From positions 1 through 52,343 of the forward strand of contig CAZFYZ010000012.1 in NCBI GenBank assembly GCA_964523735.1: DNA of 52,343 nt. Reading direction: 5' to 3'. A program made the position numbers and the translations under genes. This DNA comes from CAZFYZ01 sp964523735. Lineage in GTDB: Bacteria > Armatimonadota > UBA5829. This document shows positions 23,850 through 31,062 of this stretch, piece after piece (positions within the stretch are counted from its first letter, which is position 1; each line of letters begins with the position of its first letter). The notes beneath the pieces were generated by a model. That model was not told the origin of the DNA, did no database searches, and saw only the letters and a program-made list of their open reading frames with translations.

Positions 23850-24869
23850 CTACGGGTACCTGAAAAGAGCGGCGATATGCACGCCCTCGGTCTTGTTCAA
23901 CTCATCAACCACCGACTCATTCTTGCCATCGCCAGCGGCACGGCTAGCCACGCCGCGAGTGGCGGGCTTTGCGGCAAGAGCATCGTATTTCCAGTGCATC
24001 GTATCTTTGCGCCCGGGGCTGTTGGGTTCGCTCCCTCTGAGCGATGACCCACCTGCCGCCAGCGTGCCATGACTGTCCGCGAGAGCCTCCTCAGGGGCGG
24101 CCACGATAGCAGGAGCCGGAGGAGCCGCCAAAGCCTCGTCGCCTGTGAAGTCACTGCTCTCGGTGAAACGGTAGGTGTCGTCCCAGATGAGCGGAGATGA
24201 CGCGCCCTTCGCCAGATCAGCACTGCCTGCGGTTAACCTGACTGGCTCGCCGGTAGCCACCGGACCATCCGCCTTTGCGACCACGACGCTTTCGGCGGGC
24301 GGGGGCGGCGCGGTAGCAACCCGCTTGCCAGGGACACGGGCTATCTGGCGAGCCTTGCGCAGAGGCTGAGGCGTTTCCGACGCCGCCTGGGCTCTATAGC
24401 TGATCGAGCCAGCATTCCTGAGCCCGTGCTCGACTTGGGCCACTCTCTCAGGAGCCTTGGCTGACTGGTGGCTCACTCGATCTGCCCTCTCTTGCTCGGT
24501 CGACGAAGGCCGCGCTGACGGAACCTCGGCGGGCATGTTGGCGCGCATCAGGCCGATTCCAACCGCCGCCACAAGCACTGCGGCAGCACAGGCCGACGCG
24601 GCCTGAGTCACCCGCAGCCAAGGCCTGGGCGCGGCGGCCGGCGCGTCTCGCTCGATCCGTGCGCTCACTTTCGCCCATAGATCGGGCGCGGGTTCCATCG
24701 CCGGAGTCTCCGAAGCCCGCAGAGCGCCGGAAACCGACTTGATCAGTTCAGCCTCGCGGGCGCACGACTGACAGCGCGACAGATGGGCCTCGACCTTCGC
24801 CCTCTCCCGCTCGCTAAGTTCACACTCTATATACGGTACCAAGCGTCGTCTGTATCTTGCGCACCACAT
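23850..24869 (-). CDS. Transmembrane anti-sigma factor (zinc-finger type)
   Basis: 339 residues. The N-terminus has C3 and the ligand motif HLSRCQSC (about residues 29-36), typical of zf-HC2 anti-sigma factors. One membrane helix lies at about 92-109. The long extracytoplasmic region is rich in Ala, Pro and Glu and has no known domain. It sits downstream of the ECF sigma gene at 25018-25695, whose 3' end is damaged. A short hairpin with GTCCGAT and ATCGGAC arms lies between the ferredoxin fragment and this gene. Confidence 0.82.
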   Translation of the reverse strand: MWCARYRRRLVPYIECELSERERAKVEAHLSRCQSCAREAELIKSVSGALRASETPAMEPAPDLWAKVSARIERDAPAAAPRPWLRVTQAASACAAAVLVAAVGIGLMRANMPAEVPSARPSSTEQERADRVSHQSAKAPERVAQVEHGLRNAGSISYRAQAASETPQPLRKARQIARVPGKRVATAPPPPAESVVVAKADGPVATGEPVRLTAGSADLAKGASSPLIWDDTYRFTESSDFTGDEALAAPPAPAIVAAPEEALADSHGTLAAGGSSLRGSEPNSPGRKDTMHWKYDALAAKPATRGVASRAAGDGKNESVVDELNKTEGVHIAALFRYP

Positions 24870-24928
24870 AATATCACCAGCTCCCTGTTCCGAGCTTCAG
24901 TCCGATACTGAGATCGGACACTACGATG

Positions 24929-25098
24929 TCATTCCGCGACGCGCTTCATTATGTGCTCGGTGAAGAACTCCTCGGCCTTGTCGGGCGTGATCCCCCCGTG
25001 GCACTCGCCATCGACGATTACGTTCGGGGCCTGAATGCAGTTGCCCAGACACAGGTCCGCGACCAGTTCCACTTTCTCGGCCAGACCGTCCCCACCGA
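24929..25098 (-). pseudogene. C-terminal fragment of a NuoE-like [2Fe-2S] ferredoxin, fused to the sigma gene
   Basis: In a frame different from the sigma gene, the minus strand reads GLAEKVELVADLCLGNCIQA, then ITPDKAEEFFTEHIMKR, and stops at 24929. This is the C-terminal half of a thioredoxin-like ferredoxin (Complex I 24-kDa type) with the cluster ligands CLGNC. The frame is closed by a stop just upstream of about 25105, so the N-terminal half with the first cysteine pair is missing. The fragment begins where the sigma region 4 homology ends, so a deletion or assembly join lies near 25084-25100. Confidence 0.75.
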
Positions 25099-25695
25099 GC
25101 ACCCTGTGATACGGGCGATCTCATCACAGCCCACATTCTGAAAGTAGTGCAGCACGACAACCGCCCTGTGCTTCTCGGGCAACTTCTCCAACGCGCTGCG
25201 CACCGCGGTCGTCCGCTCTAAGCGCTCAGCGGCCGTCTCCGGGCCGTCGCCGTTGGAGGAGACCAGCGACTCAGCCAGGCCCGTGACCGGATCGTCGATC
25301 GACGCCGCTTTTCTGATCTTGGTCTTCCTCATGTGCTTGACAGTCGTATTCACAGCAATCCTGTAGACCCACGTCGAGAATGCCGCTTCGCCCTTGAAAG
25401 CCTGCATTGACCTGAACGCCTGCACGAACACTTCCTGGACCAGATCATCGACGTCGTCGCGATCTGCGACCATCCGGGAGACGATGCCGTAGATGGCGCG
25501 CTGATGCCTCTGGACCAGTTCGCCGAACGCGCCCACGTCGCCGTCTTTGGACCTCGCCACGAGTTGGGCGTCGGTCGTGTCCTGGACAGGCAAATCCAGG
25601 AACTGCTTCCCGGTCGTCGTTATCGCTTCACCCCCGGCTGCGCGCGCGCCGTTCGTTCGTAATGCTGTTGCGCCGCTCAGAAGGTCAATACGCAT
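25018..25695 (-). CDS. ECF sigma factor with replaced C-terminus
   Basis: 225 residues as read. Regions 2 and most of 4 are normal: DVDDLVQEVFVQAFRSMQAF, FSTWVYRIAVNTTVKHMRK, EKLPEKHRAVVVLHYFQNVG and CDEIARITGCSVGTV. Directly after GTV, where KSRLxRAR is expected in the recognition helix, the frame reads WPRKWNWSRTCVWATAFRPR, which is an out-of-frame reading of a ferredoxin gene. The DNA-recognition helix is therefore broken. If the join is real the sigma factor is probably inactive. If it is an assembly error, an intact sigma gene and an intact ferredoxin gene exist elsewhere. The downstream anti-sigma and TPR genes appear whole. Confidence 0.8.
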   Translation of the reverse strand: MRIDLLSGATALRTNGARAAGGEAITTTGKQFLDLPVQDTTDAQLVARSKDGDVGAFGELVQRHQRAIYGIVSRMVADRDDVDDLVQEVFVQAFRSMQAFKGEAAFSTWVYRIAVNTTVKHMRKTKIRKAASIDDPVTGLAESLVSSNGDGPETAAERLERTTAVRSALEKLPEKHRAVVVLHYFQNVGCDEIARITGCSVGTVWPRKWNWSRTCVWATAFRPRT

Positions 25696-25780
25696 CTTCC
25701 GTATTCCCGCGTCAATGATACCACAGGGCCCTTCCCGTCCATGTTGTTAGACGCCTGATGCTGGTTCCAGCTTCAATTCT

Positions 25781-25812
25781 TGACTGGGTCGTTCAACGAA
25801 GTTCAGGATGAC
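25781..25812 (-). repeat. Partial GTCATCCTGAAC-type repeat
   Basis: On the minus strand GTCATCCTGAACTTCGTTGA followed by ACGACCCAGTC resembles the copy at 51029. It is a fragment of the dispersed family seen at the right end of the window. Confidence 0.5.
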
Positions 25813-25836
25813 AAAGAGAGGCAGCGCCCGTAATGC

Positions 25837-25869
25837 CAGAAAGCGGGGATAGTCAGTCCCCGCTTTCTG
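25837..25869 (-). terminator. Hairpin after the TonB receptor gene
   Basis: Perfect 13-bp stem CAGAAAGCGGGGA / TCCCCGCTTTCTG with a 7-base loop, 34 bases beyond the receptor stop codon. No long T tract. Confidence 0.65.
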
Positions 25870-25902
25870 CGTGTTTGGTCTAGTGCTTGCTTGCTGTTTA
25901 CA

Positions 25903-28191
25903 TTAGAAGACTTGCGAGACGCCCACGCTGATGAATCGTGAGGGCACCCACGAGTCCTGAACTCTATCTGTGCCGTCCCAGCGGAACTGCATCGTCTGCT
26001 TGCTGTTCAGCACGTTGAACACGTTCAGGTAGACCGAGTCACCCAGCGATGAACCTTCCGGCAGCTTCATCGTGAGGCCATAGCTAAGAACCAGCGATGG
26101 CTGGGCTCGATCCTGCACGTCTGGTGTACCCAGGTCCATCCTGCCACTGCCGTAGTCTGCCCGGAATGTGTGAGCGCACTTGCCTCTCACCAACTGGGTG
26201 ACCGCGGTCAGTGTATGCCGCTGGTCCCACGTGGTGTAGTACATATCATCGAGCAGGTCAAGATCGGCACGGTTGGCCCTGTTCTTCTGGTATGTGTATG
26301 ATACCCACCCCTGCCAGTTGTCTGACATTCGCTTACGATAGAGAACCTCGAGGCCGCTGGACTTGCCCTCACCCAGGTTCCTGTAGCTGGTGATGCCTGT
26401 AGTGGAGTCGTAGTAGTTGTCTCCGAGGTTCTGGTAGCTCGCAGTGAACGGAGTCAGACGCAGAGCCGATGAGTCGGAAAGTTGCTTCTCGAATGAAAGC
26501 TCCACTGCTCTGCTGGTCTGCGGATCGGTGGCGCCGAGGCCCGGCATAGCCTGCTCGAGGCTATACGGCCCGCCGAGCGGCATGTCCGGGAAGAAGTAGA
26601 CGTGCTGCACGGAGGATGAAGGCACGAACTTCACATACTTGCCCCAGCTCAACTTCCACACGGTCTTCTCGTCCGATGCGTATGACAAACCCACCCTCGG
26701 GGTTGTTTTGGCTTCGGTTACGTCGGCGACTGGGGCTCCGGCATAGCCTTCGCCTACAACATATTCGTTACCAGTGCGGTCATAGGTGATCGCTTCGCGG
26801 CGGAGACCGGCGTCGAGGGTCCACTTGTCGGAGAGCTTCATCTGATCCTGGATGTAGAGATCTGTCTGCGAGGTGTCGACATCAGCTCTGAAGAGCGGGA
26901 ACCCCGGATAGAGGTAGTACTTGTTGTCGCTCGAGAGATACGAGCCGCCGATCTTCAGCAGGTGCCTGGGGCTGACCTGGCCGGTGTATCCGACCTGCAG
27001 ACCCGTCCGCGATGACGATATGGCGGCGAACATCCCCGAGTAGCCGACGATGTTCTGCTCGATGTCGGTTGTCATGTAGTAAGGTCGAACGGTAACAAAC
27101 GACTCCGGGCTGAAGTTGTGGCTCCACGTCAGCGCCGTGACGCTGTAGCGCTGATCCATGTAGTCCAGCTCGTGAGGAGTCGCTTCTCCGTTATCGCCGG
27201 TGTCGTGGTAGAACTCCGGGTGTCCCAAAAGCTTGCCCTGAAGAGCCAGGAGTGAGAGGCTGTTGTTCTTGGACGGCCATACCAGCTTGGTCACTGCATC
27301 GTAGTACTGCTGCTGCTTCACGATTGGGCCGTCGAGGTCGGTGGTCTGGGTCGCGGCCGAAACGAAGTAGTTGAACTTGTCGGACTCGCCACCTCCAAAT
27401 TCGATGATCCCGTCTTTGTACGCAGCGCTGCCGCCCTCGAGGTTCAGAGTCAGGCCAGGGGAATCCGCCCCGCTCTTCTTGACCTCGTTCAGGACGCCGG
27501 AGATCGCGTTGCCGAACTCAGCCCCGAAGCCGCCGGTGTAGACCTGGAACTTGTTGACGCCTGTCGTGTAGAGGTTTGTCCCGAACATGCCGGTGTTGGG
27601 GTCTGTGATGGGCATACCTTCGAGAATCCAACCCGTCTGATCGGCCCGGCCGCCTCGCAGATGGATCTGCCCGCTGCCATCGGTGCTCGCGATGACGCCC
27701 GGCAAGGCACTCAAGACGCCGCCTGCCTGTCTCACGTTGGAGGGATCAATTCGAGTGAGGTCTTCCTGCTGAGCCGTAACGAGTGTCAGCGTGTTGGTTA
27801 TCTCCGGCGTGATCATTGGTCTGGGTCGAACGATGACCACTTCCTCGTCGGACAGAGGCTGTTCGCTCAGCTCGATGCTGATATTGGCCTTCTCATCCAT
27901 CGCAACCTGCACGCCTCTGGCGAGGCCGGCCTCGAAACCGACCATCTCTGCCCGAACGACATACTCGCCCGGCGGCACGTTGGTGATGGTAAACCGCCCG
28001 CCAGCATCGGTGATGGTGCTGAGATTGGTGCGATCTATGATGATGTTCGCACCTGAGACCACCTTCTGATCCGCGGCCGTCTTCACCACACCTGTGATAA
28101 TTCCGGTCGTACCCGCGCCCACCTGCAGCGAGATACCCGCGATCAGCAGAACAGCAACAATGCATGCGCCTGCCTTAAACAATCTGATCAT
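25903..28191 (-). CDS. TonB-dependent outer-membrane receptor with carboxypeptidase-like regulatory domain
   Basis: 762 residues, ATG after GGGAGGGG. Signal peptide at about 1-27. Residues ~30-112 are a CarboxypepD_reg domain (TGIITGVVKTAADQKVVSGA, GRFTITNVPPGEYVVRAEM). The plug follows at about 130-240 with IHLRGGRADQTGWILEGMPI and GGFGAEFGNAISGVLNEV. The remainder is a beta-barrel that ends in ISVGVSQVF with a terminal aromatic residue, as outer-membrane barrels do. It implies a diderm envelope. It would import a large ligand such as an oligosaccharide or chelated metal; the ligand is unknown. It is divergent from the c-di-GMP riboswitch. Confidence 0.93.
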   Translation of the reverse strand: MIRLFKAGACIVAVLLIAGISLQVGAGTTGIITGVVKTAADQKVVSGANIIIDRTNLSTITDAGGRFTITNVPPGEYVVRAEMVGFEAGLARGVQVAMDEKANISIELSEQPLSDEEVVIVRPRPMITPEITNTLTLVTAQQEDLTRIDPSNVRQAGGVLSALPGVIASTDGSGQIHLRGGRADQTGWILEGMPITDPNTGMFGTNLYTTGVNKFQVYTGGFGAEFGNAISGVLNEVKKSGADSPGLTLNLEGGSAAYKDGIIEFGGGESDKFNYFVSAATQTTDLDGPIVKQQQYYDAVTKLVWPSKNNSLSLLALQGKLLGHPEFYHDTGDNGEATPHELDYMDQRYSVTALTWSHNFSPESFVTVRPYYMTTDIEQNIVGYSGMFAAISSSRTGLQVGYTGQVSPRHLLKIGGSYLSSDNKYYLYPGFPLFRADVDTSQTDLYIQDQMKLSDKWTLDAGLRREAITYDRTGNEYVVGEGYAGAPVADVTEAKTTPRVGLSYASDEKTVWKLSWGKYVKFVPSSSVQHVYFFPDMPLGGPYSLEQAMPGLGATDPQTSRAVELSFEKQLSDSSALRLTPFTASYQNLGDNYYDSTTGITSYRNLGEGKSSGLEVLYRKRMSDNWQGWVSYTYQKNRANRADLDLLDDMYYTTWDQRHTLTAVTQLVRGKCAHTFRADYGSGRMDLGTPDVQDRAQPSLVLSYGLTMKLPEGSSLGDSVYLNVFNVLNSKQTMQFRWDGTDRVQDSWVPSRFISVGVSQVF

Positions 28192-28323
28192 GTAATTCTG
28201 CCCCTCCCTGGCCGACAGCTGTTTTACAAGCCTGAGTGGGCGGACCTTCCCCGGTTCGCCTTCTTACCGATTATTGGAGCAAACAGGCAATATCTTCAGG
28301 TTACAGCATCCACAGGCCATGGC

Positions 28324-28355
28324 ACAACCTTTATGTAGAACTGAATACAGGTTGT
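28324..28355. promoter_or_regulatory. Dyad upstream of the c-di-GMP riboswitch
   Basis: ACAACCT (28324-28330) and AGGTTGT (28349-28355), 18 bases apart, in the TonB/c-di-GMP divergent region. Possible operator; no confident -10/-35 pair was found here. The rest of 28192-28360 holds nothing else I can name. Confidence 0.35.
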
Positions 28356-28369
28356 TCTAGACGTTCGAT

Positions 28370-28452
28370 AAAGGCAAACCTCGGGAAACCGGGGGACGCA
28401 AAGTGCTGGGGCTAAATCCCGACCGATCGGGACATGTTTGCCAGGCTGCCGA
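28370..28452 (+). promoter_or_regulatory. Cyclic di-GMP-I (GEMM-I) riboswitch aptamer
   Basis: The conserved core is complete: GGCAAACC at 28373-28380, a P2 hairpin with GAAA tetraloop (CTCGG-GAAA-CCGGG), GGGACGCAAAG at 28393-28403, the GGGGCTAAA segment with a strong stem-loop (TCCCGA/TCGGGA), and the closing GCCAGGCTGCCG at 28440-28451. It binds c-di-GMP in mRNA leaders. The genes downstream on the same strand make or sense c-di-GMP, so it probably gives feedback control. Confidence 0.93.
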
Positions 28453-28542
28453 AGCGAACTCGCTCTAGTACATCCGCGATTACGAGTAACGGGCTGCAGG
28501 TAAGCGGATGGACGAAGCGGGGTTTGTTGCGACAGCCTGGCA
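28439..28542 (+). promoter_or_regulatory. Putative expression platform of the c-di-GMP riboswitch
   Basis: TGCCAGGCTG (28439-28448), the 3' part of the aptamer, is exactly complementary to CAGCCTGGCA (28533-28542), 84 bases downstream. The two structures exclude each other, so ligand binding would free or hide the downstream segment, which ends 38 bases before the first start codon. There is no obvious T tract, so control of translation or RNA stability is more likely than termination. Confidence 0.5.
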
Positions 28543-28580
28543 TTCTTGCGTTTGTAGTACAAGAAGTGGAGTAGAGCAGT

Positions 28581-28781
28581 ATGTTGAACCTATTTGATCG
28601 ATCGGCGGAGATGACATCAGATCATGACACAGCGCGCCTCAGCGTGAACTACGGCCAGGAGTGCGTGGTTCCCTCAACAGTCAGCCAGGTGCTAATGATG
28701 ATGGAAGATCCTCGGCAGGCAATGAACTGGTCCACCGAGCAGGGCTGCCGCGAGGCATTCGACCAACGCCTTGGCCGGTAG
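28581..28781 (+). CDS. Putative 66-residue protein directly after the c-di-GMP riboswitch
   Basis: ATG at 28581 with GGAG nine bases upstream. The product is acidic and hydrophilic with a methionine-rich stretch (SQVLMMMEDPRQAMNWS). No known domain, signal or membrane helix is seen. Its place as the first ORF after the riboswitch and before the HD-GYP gene (70 bases downstream) is the main support. It could instead be untranslated leader. Confidence 0.4.
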   Translation: MLNLFDRSAEMTSDHDTARLSVNYGQECVVPSTVSQVLMMMEDPRQAMNWSTEQGCREAFDQRLGR

Positions 28782-28851
28782 ACGCAGCCTACGGCTCTGC
28801 CAGCAGAGTGACGTGTCAGTTAGAGAGCAACACCGGGGGAACGGAGTCAAG

Positions 28852-30714
28852 ATGCAGTTCGGAGTTGGCCAGAAGACGGCAATAGTGTGGATAATGGCTA
28901 CAGGCGCCGCAGCAATGCTGCTGGCGCTGGCGACAGGGCACATGGGATGGGACCTGGCGGTAACGATCCCCTGGCTGTGCCTGGCAATGCTTCTATACAT
29001 GAACTCGCCGCTGATCACATCCAGATTGCGGGCGGGCAATGGCCAGAGCAAGCCCGATTCGAGGGACACGCTTCTTGTCTATAAGCAGACGACCGAAGCC
29101 CTTGCATCGGCCATCGCGTCAAAAGACCACTATGAGCAGCATCACGTCAAGAGGGTGCGTACCATCTGCGAGATGATCGCCAAGAAGCTGAGGCTCGATC
29201 AATCAACCACGGACGGAATAACAATCGCGGCATTGCTGCACGACGTCGGCAAACTTGGAGTACCTGAATATATACTGCTCAAGCCGGGACCACTGGACCC
29301 CGAGGAGTTCTCCAAGATCGCGAACCATGCCTCCATTGGCGCTCAGATACTGGAGTCGGTTGATTACCCATGGAATGTCAGCGAGATGGTCCGACACCAT
29401 CACGAGAGGTACGATGGCACGGGCTATCCTGATCATCTTTCCGGCGAGCAGATCCCTCTGGGATCCCGGATTATAGCCGTAGCCGAGGTATATGATGCCC
29501 TTGTCTCCGACAGATGCTACAAAACCGGCTGGTCTCATCTGCAGGCGATCGAGCACATCGAGAAGCTCTCCCGCGCCCATCTCGATCCCAAGATCGTCAG
29601 CGCATTCATGCAGATACAGGCTGAGGTAGCCTGCCTCAACACTGGCGACAGCGGTGTTCGCGCGGTTGACCCCGAGAAGAGCGACAGTCCGGGAGCGGCC
29701 GATCTGATTGCACAGGCCAATCGTGAACTGGTGTCGCTGCTCGAGATCGCGGAGACCATCTCGAGCACACTTGAGCTGGATGAGGTGCTGGAGCTTCTCG
29801 CTCACCGAACCCGCAGGCTATCCGAGGCCTGCACCTGTGCCGTGTTCTTGATCGATGAGAATCACCCGGATGAACTTGTCTCCAGAGTGAGCGTGGGTCG
29901 ATACCAGGATTGTCTGATCGGGGCTCGCGTGAACATGGGCAAGGGGATCACCGGTAAGGCAGCGTCTCGCATGAAGCCCTTCGTTGGTGCATACGATCCC
30001 ACGGATCTGTTTGCAGGCGAGGCGGCCAAGCTGACGCCTGAGCTGAAGAGCTGTGTTGTGGTACCCATAGTTATGTTCGGCAGCGTCCTTGGTACGATCA
30101 ACCTCTACGACGACGGCGTGCGGTCGTTCTCGCAAGAGGACGTGCAGACGCTGATGTCCGTGGCAAGCAGGGCCGCAGTGGCAATACAGAACGCCAGCGC
30201 CTTCGAGCAGGTACGAGATTCGGCGATGAAGGATTGCGTTACGGACCTGTATAACGGCAGATACCTGCGCAGCTACCTGGAGCACGAGATCAGCCGAGCA
30301 GCACGCCACGAGGAGGAGTTGTCGATCCTCGGTATGGACCTTGAGAACTTCAAGGTCGTGAATGACACGTTCGGCCACAGCCGGGGAGACGCAGTTCTTA
30401 AGGATATGGCAGTGATCTTCCAACGCCAGCTGCGCGACTATGATCTGGTAGTCAGAAACGGCGGCGACGAGTTTGTGGCGGTGCTGACCCAGGCCAATGC
30501 AGCCGAAGCGGCGAGAACCGCAAAACGAATCCAGGCCGAGGTCGAGAGCTATGCCCGGCGCAACCTCAAAGAGAGCGACCCTCCGTTGGGAGTCAGCATC
30601 GGCGTGGCCAGCTATCCGGCGGATGGTACCGATTCGGCAGCCCTGCTCGCATTTTCGGATGCGGCAATGTATCGAGATAAGCGCGCCCGAAAGCAAGAGC
30701 GCCTGGCGGCATAG
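28852..30714 (+). CDS. Bifunctional c-di-GMP enzyme: HD-GYP, GAF and GGDEF domains
   Basis: 620 residues from the ATG at 28852 (CGGAG upstream). Two membrane helices span about residues 8-30 and 35-52. The HD-GYP phosphodiesterase has H130-D131 and HHHERYDGTGYP (182-193) with the GYP intact. A GAF domain follows at about 295-455. The C-terminal GGDEF cyclase has an intact active site (537-541) and an RxxD inhibitory site (R528, D531) five residues before it. The protein could both make and degrade c-di-GMP, with GAF as the switch. It is the main gene under the riboswitch. Direction of net activity cannot be told. Confidence 0.94.
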   Translation: MQFGVGQKTAIVWIMATGAAAMLLALATGHMGWDLAVTIPWLCLAMLLYMNSPLITSRLRAGNGQSKPDSRDTLLVYKQTTEALASAIASKDHYEQHHVKRVRTICEMIAKKLRLDQSTTDGITIAALLHDVGKLGVPEYILLKPGPLDPEEFSKIANHASIGAQILESVDYPWNVSEMVRHHHERYDGTGYPDHLSGEQIPLGSRIIAVAEVYDALVSDRCYKTGWSHLQAIEHIEKLSRAHLDPKIVSAFMQIQAEVACLNTGDSGVRAVDPEKSDSPGAADLIAQANRELVSLLEIAETISSTLELDEVLELLAHRTRRLSEACTCAVFLIDENHPDELVSRVSVGRYQDCLIGARVNMGKGITGKAASRMKPFVGAYDPTDLFAGEAAKLTPELKSCVVVPIVMFGSVLGTINLYDDGVRSFSQEDVQTLMSVASRAAVAIQNASAFEQVRDSAMKDCVTDLYNGRYLRSYLEHEISRAARHEEELSILGMDLENFKVVNDTFGHSRGDAVLKDMAVIFQRQLRDYDLVVRNGGDEFVAVLTQANAAEAARTAKRIQAEVESYARRNLKESDPPLGVSIGVASYPADGTDSAALLAFSDAAMYRDKRARKQERLAA

Positions 30715-30716
30715 CG

Positions 30717-30787
30717 GTTGTCGACGGCGTCTTTGACGCCCAGGGCCACGGTCAGGCACCTCAGTTGTAGGCGGCGTCTCTGACGCC
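30717..30787 (+). repeat. Two half-copies of the palindromic repeat family
   Basis: GTTGTCG with GGCGTC/GACGCC (30726-30740), and GTTGTAG with GGCGTC/GACGCC (30773-30787). The CTACAA closing arm is missing in both. They lie between the GGDEF gene and the cysteine-rich gene. Confidence 0.65.
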
Positions 30788-30846
30788 GCAGATAGGGGTC
30801 CAGAGAGAAGACGCCGCTAAGGTGGAAAGGGAAAGGATGGTAACAG

Positions 30847-31062
30847 ATGAGCAACCTATGCAGCGATCGCACGCTCCACGGCTGCCCGGCGAGTTTCTAC
30901 CTGGCCTGTCGTGCCTACAAAGAAGGAATCAACTGCTGGGAAACTAGAGAGAAGCCCTGCTGTCCCAACAAAGACATAGCGGTATGCCGATCATGTAAGG
31001 TATACATGGATTGTCAGAAAGCCATTGAGAAAGCGGGGCGGCACGCTCTGCACCCAAGCTAA
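30847..31062 (+). CDS. Cysteine-rich 71-residue protein
   Basis: ATG at 30847 preceded by AAAGGATGG. Nine cysteines are present (about C5, C13, C21, C30, C38, C39, C47, C50, C56), including GINCWETREKPCCPN and CRSCKVYMDC. This resembles the CWE/CC zinc-binding modules found beside bacterial signalling proteins (two-CW type). It probably binds a metal or iron-sulfur cluster. Its stop overlaps the next ATG (TAATG), so it is translationally coupled to the degenerate GGDEF gene and probably belongs to the c-di-GMP circuit. Confidence 0.75.
   Translation: MSNLCSDRTLHGCPASFYLACRAYKEGINCWETREKPCCPNKDIAVCRSCKVYMDCQKAIEKAGRHALHPS

Noticed and set aside
28319..28336. TGGCACAACCTTTAT as a sigma-54 promoter for the c-di-GMP locus
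   Set aside because: The -24 element fits, but the invariant GC at -12 is AT, so function is unlikely.
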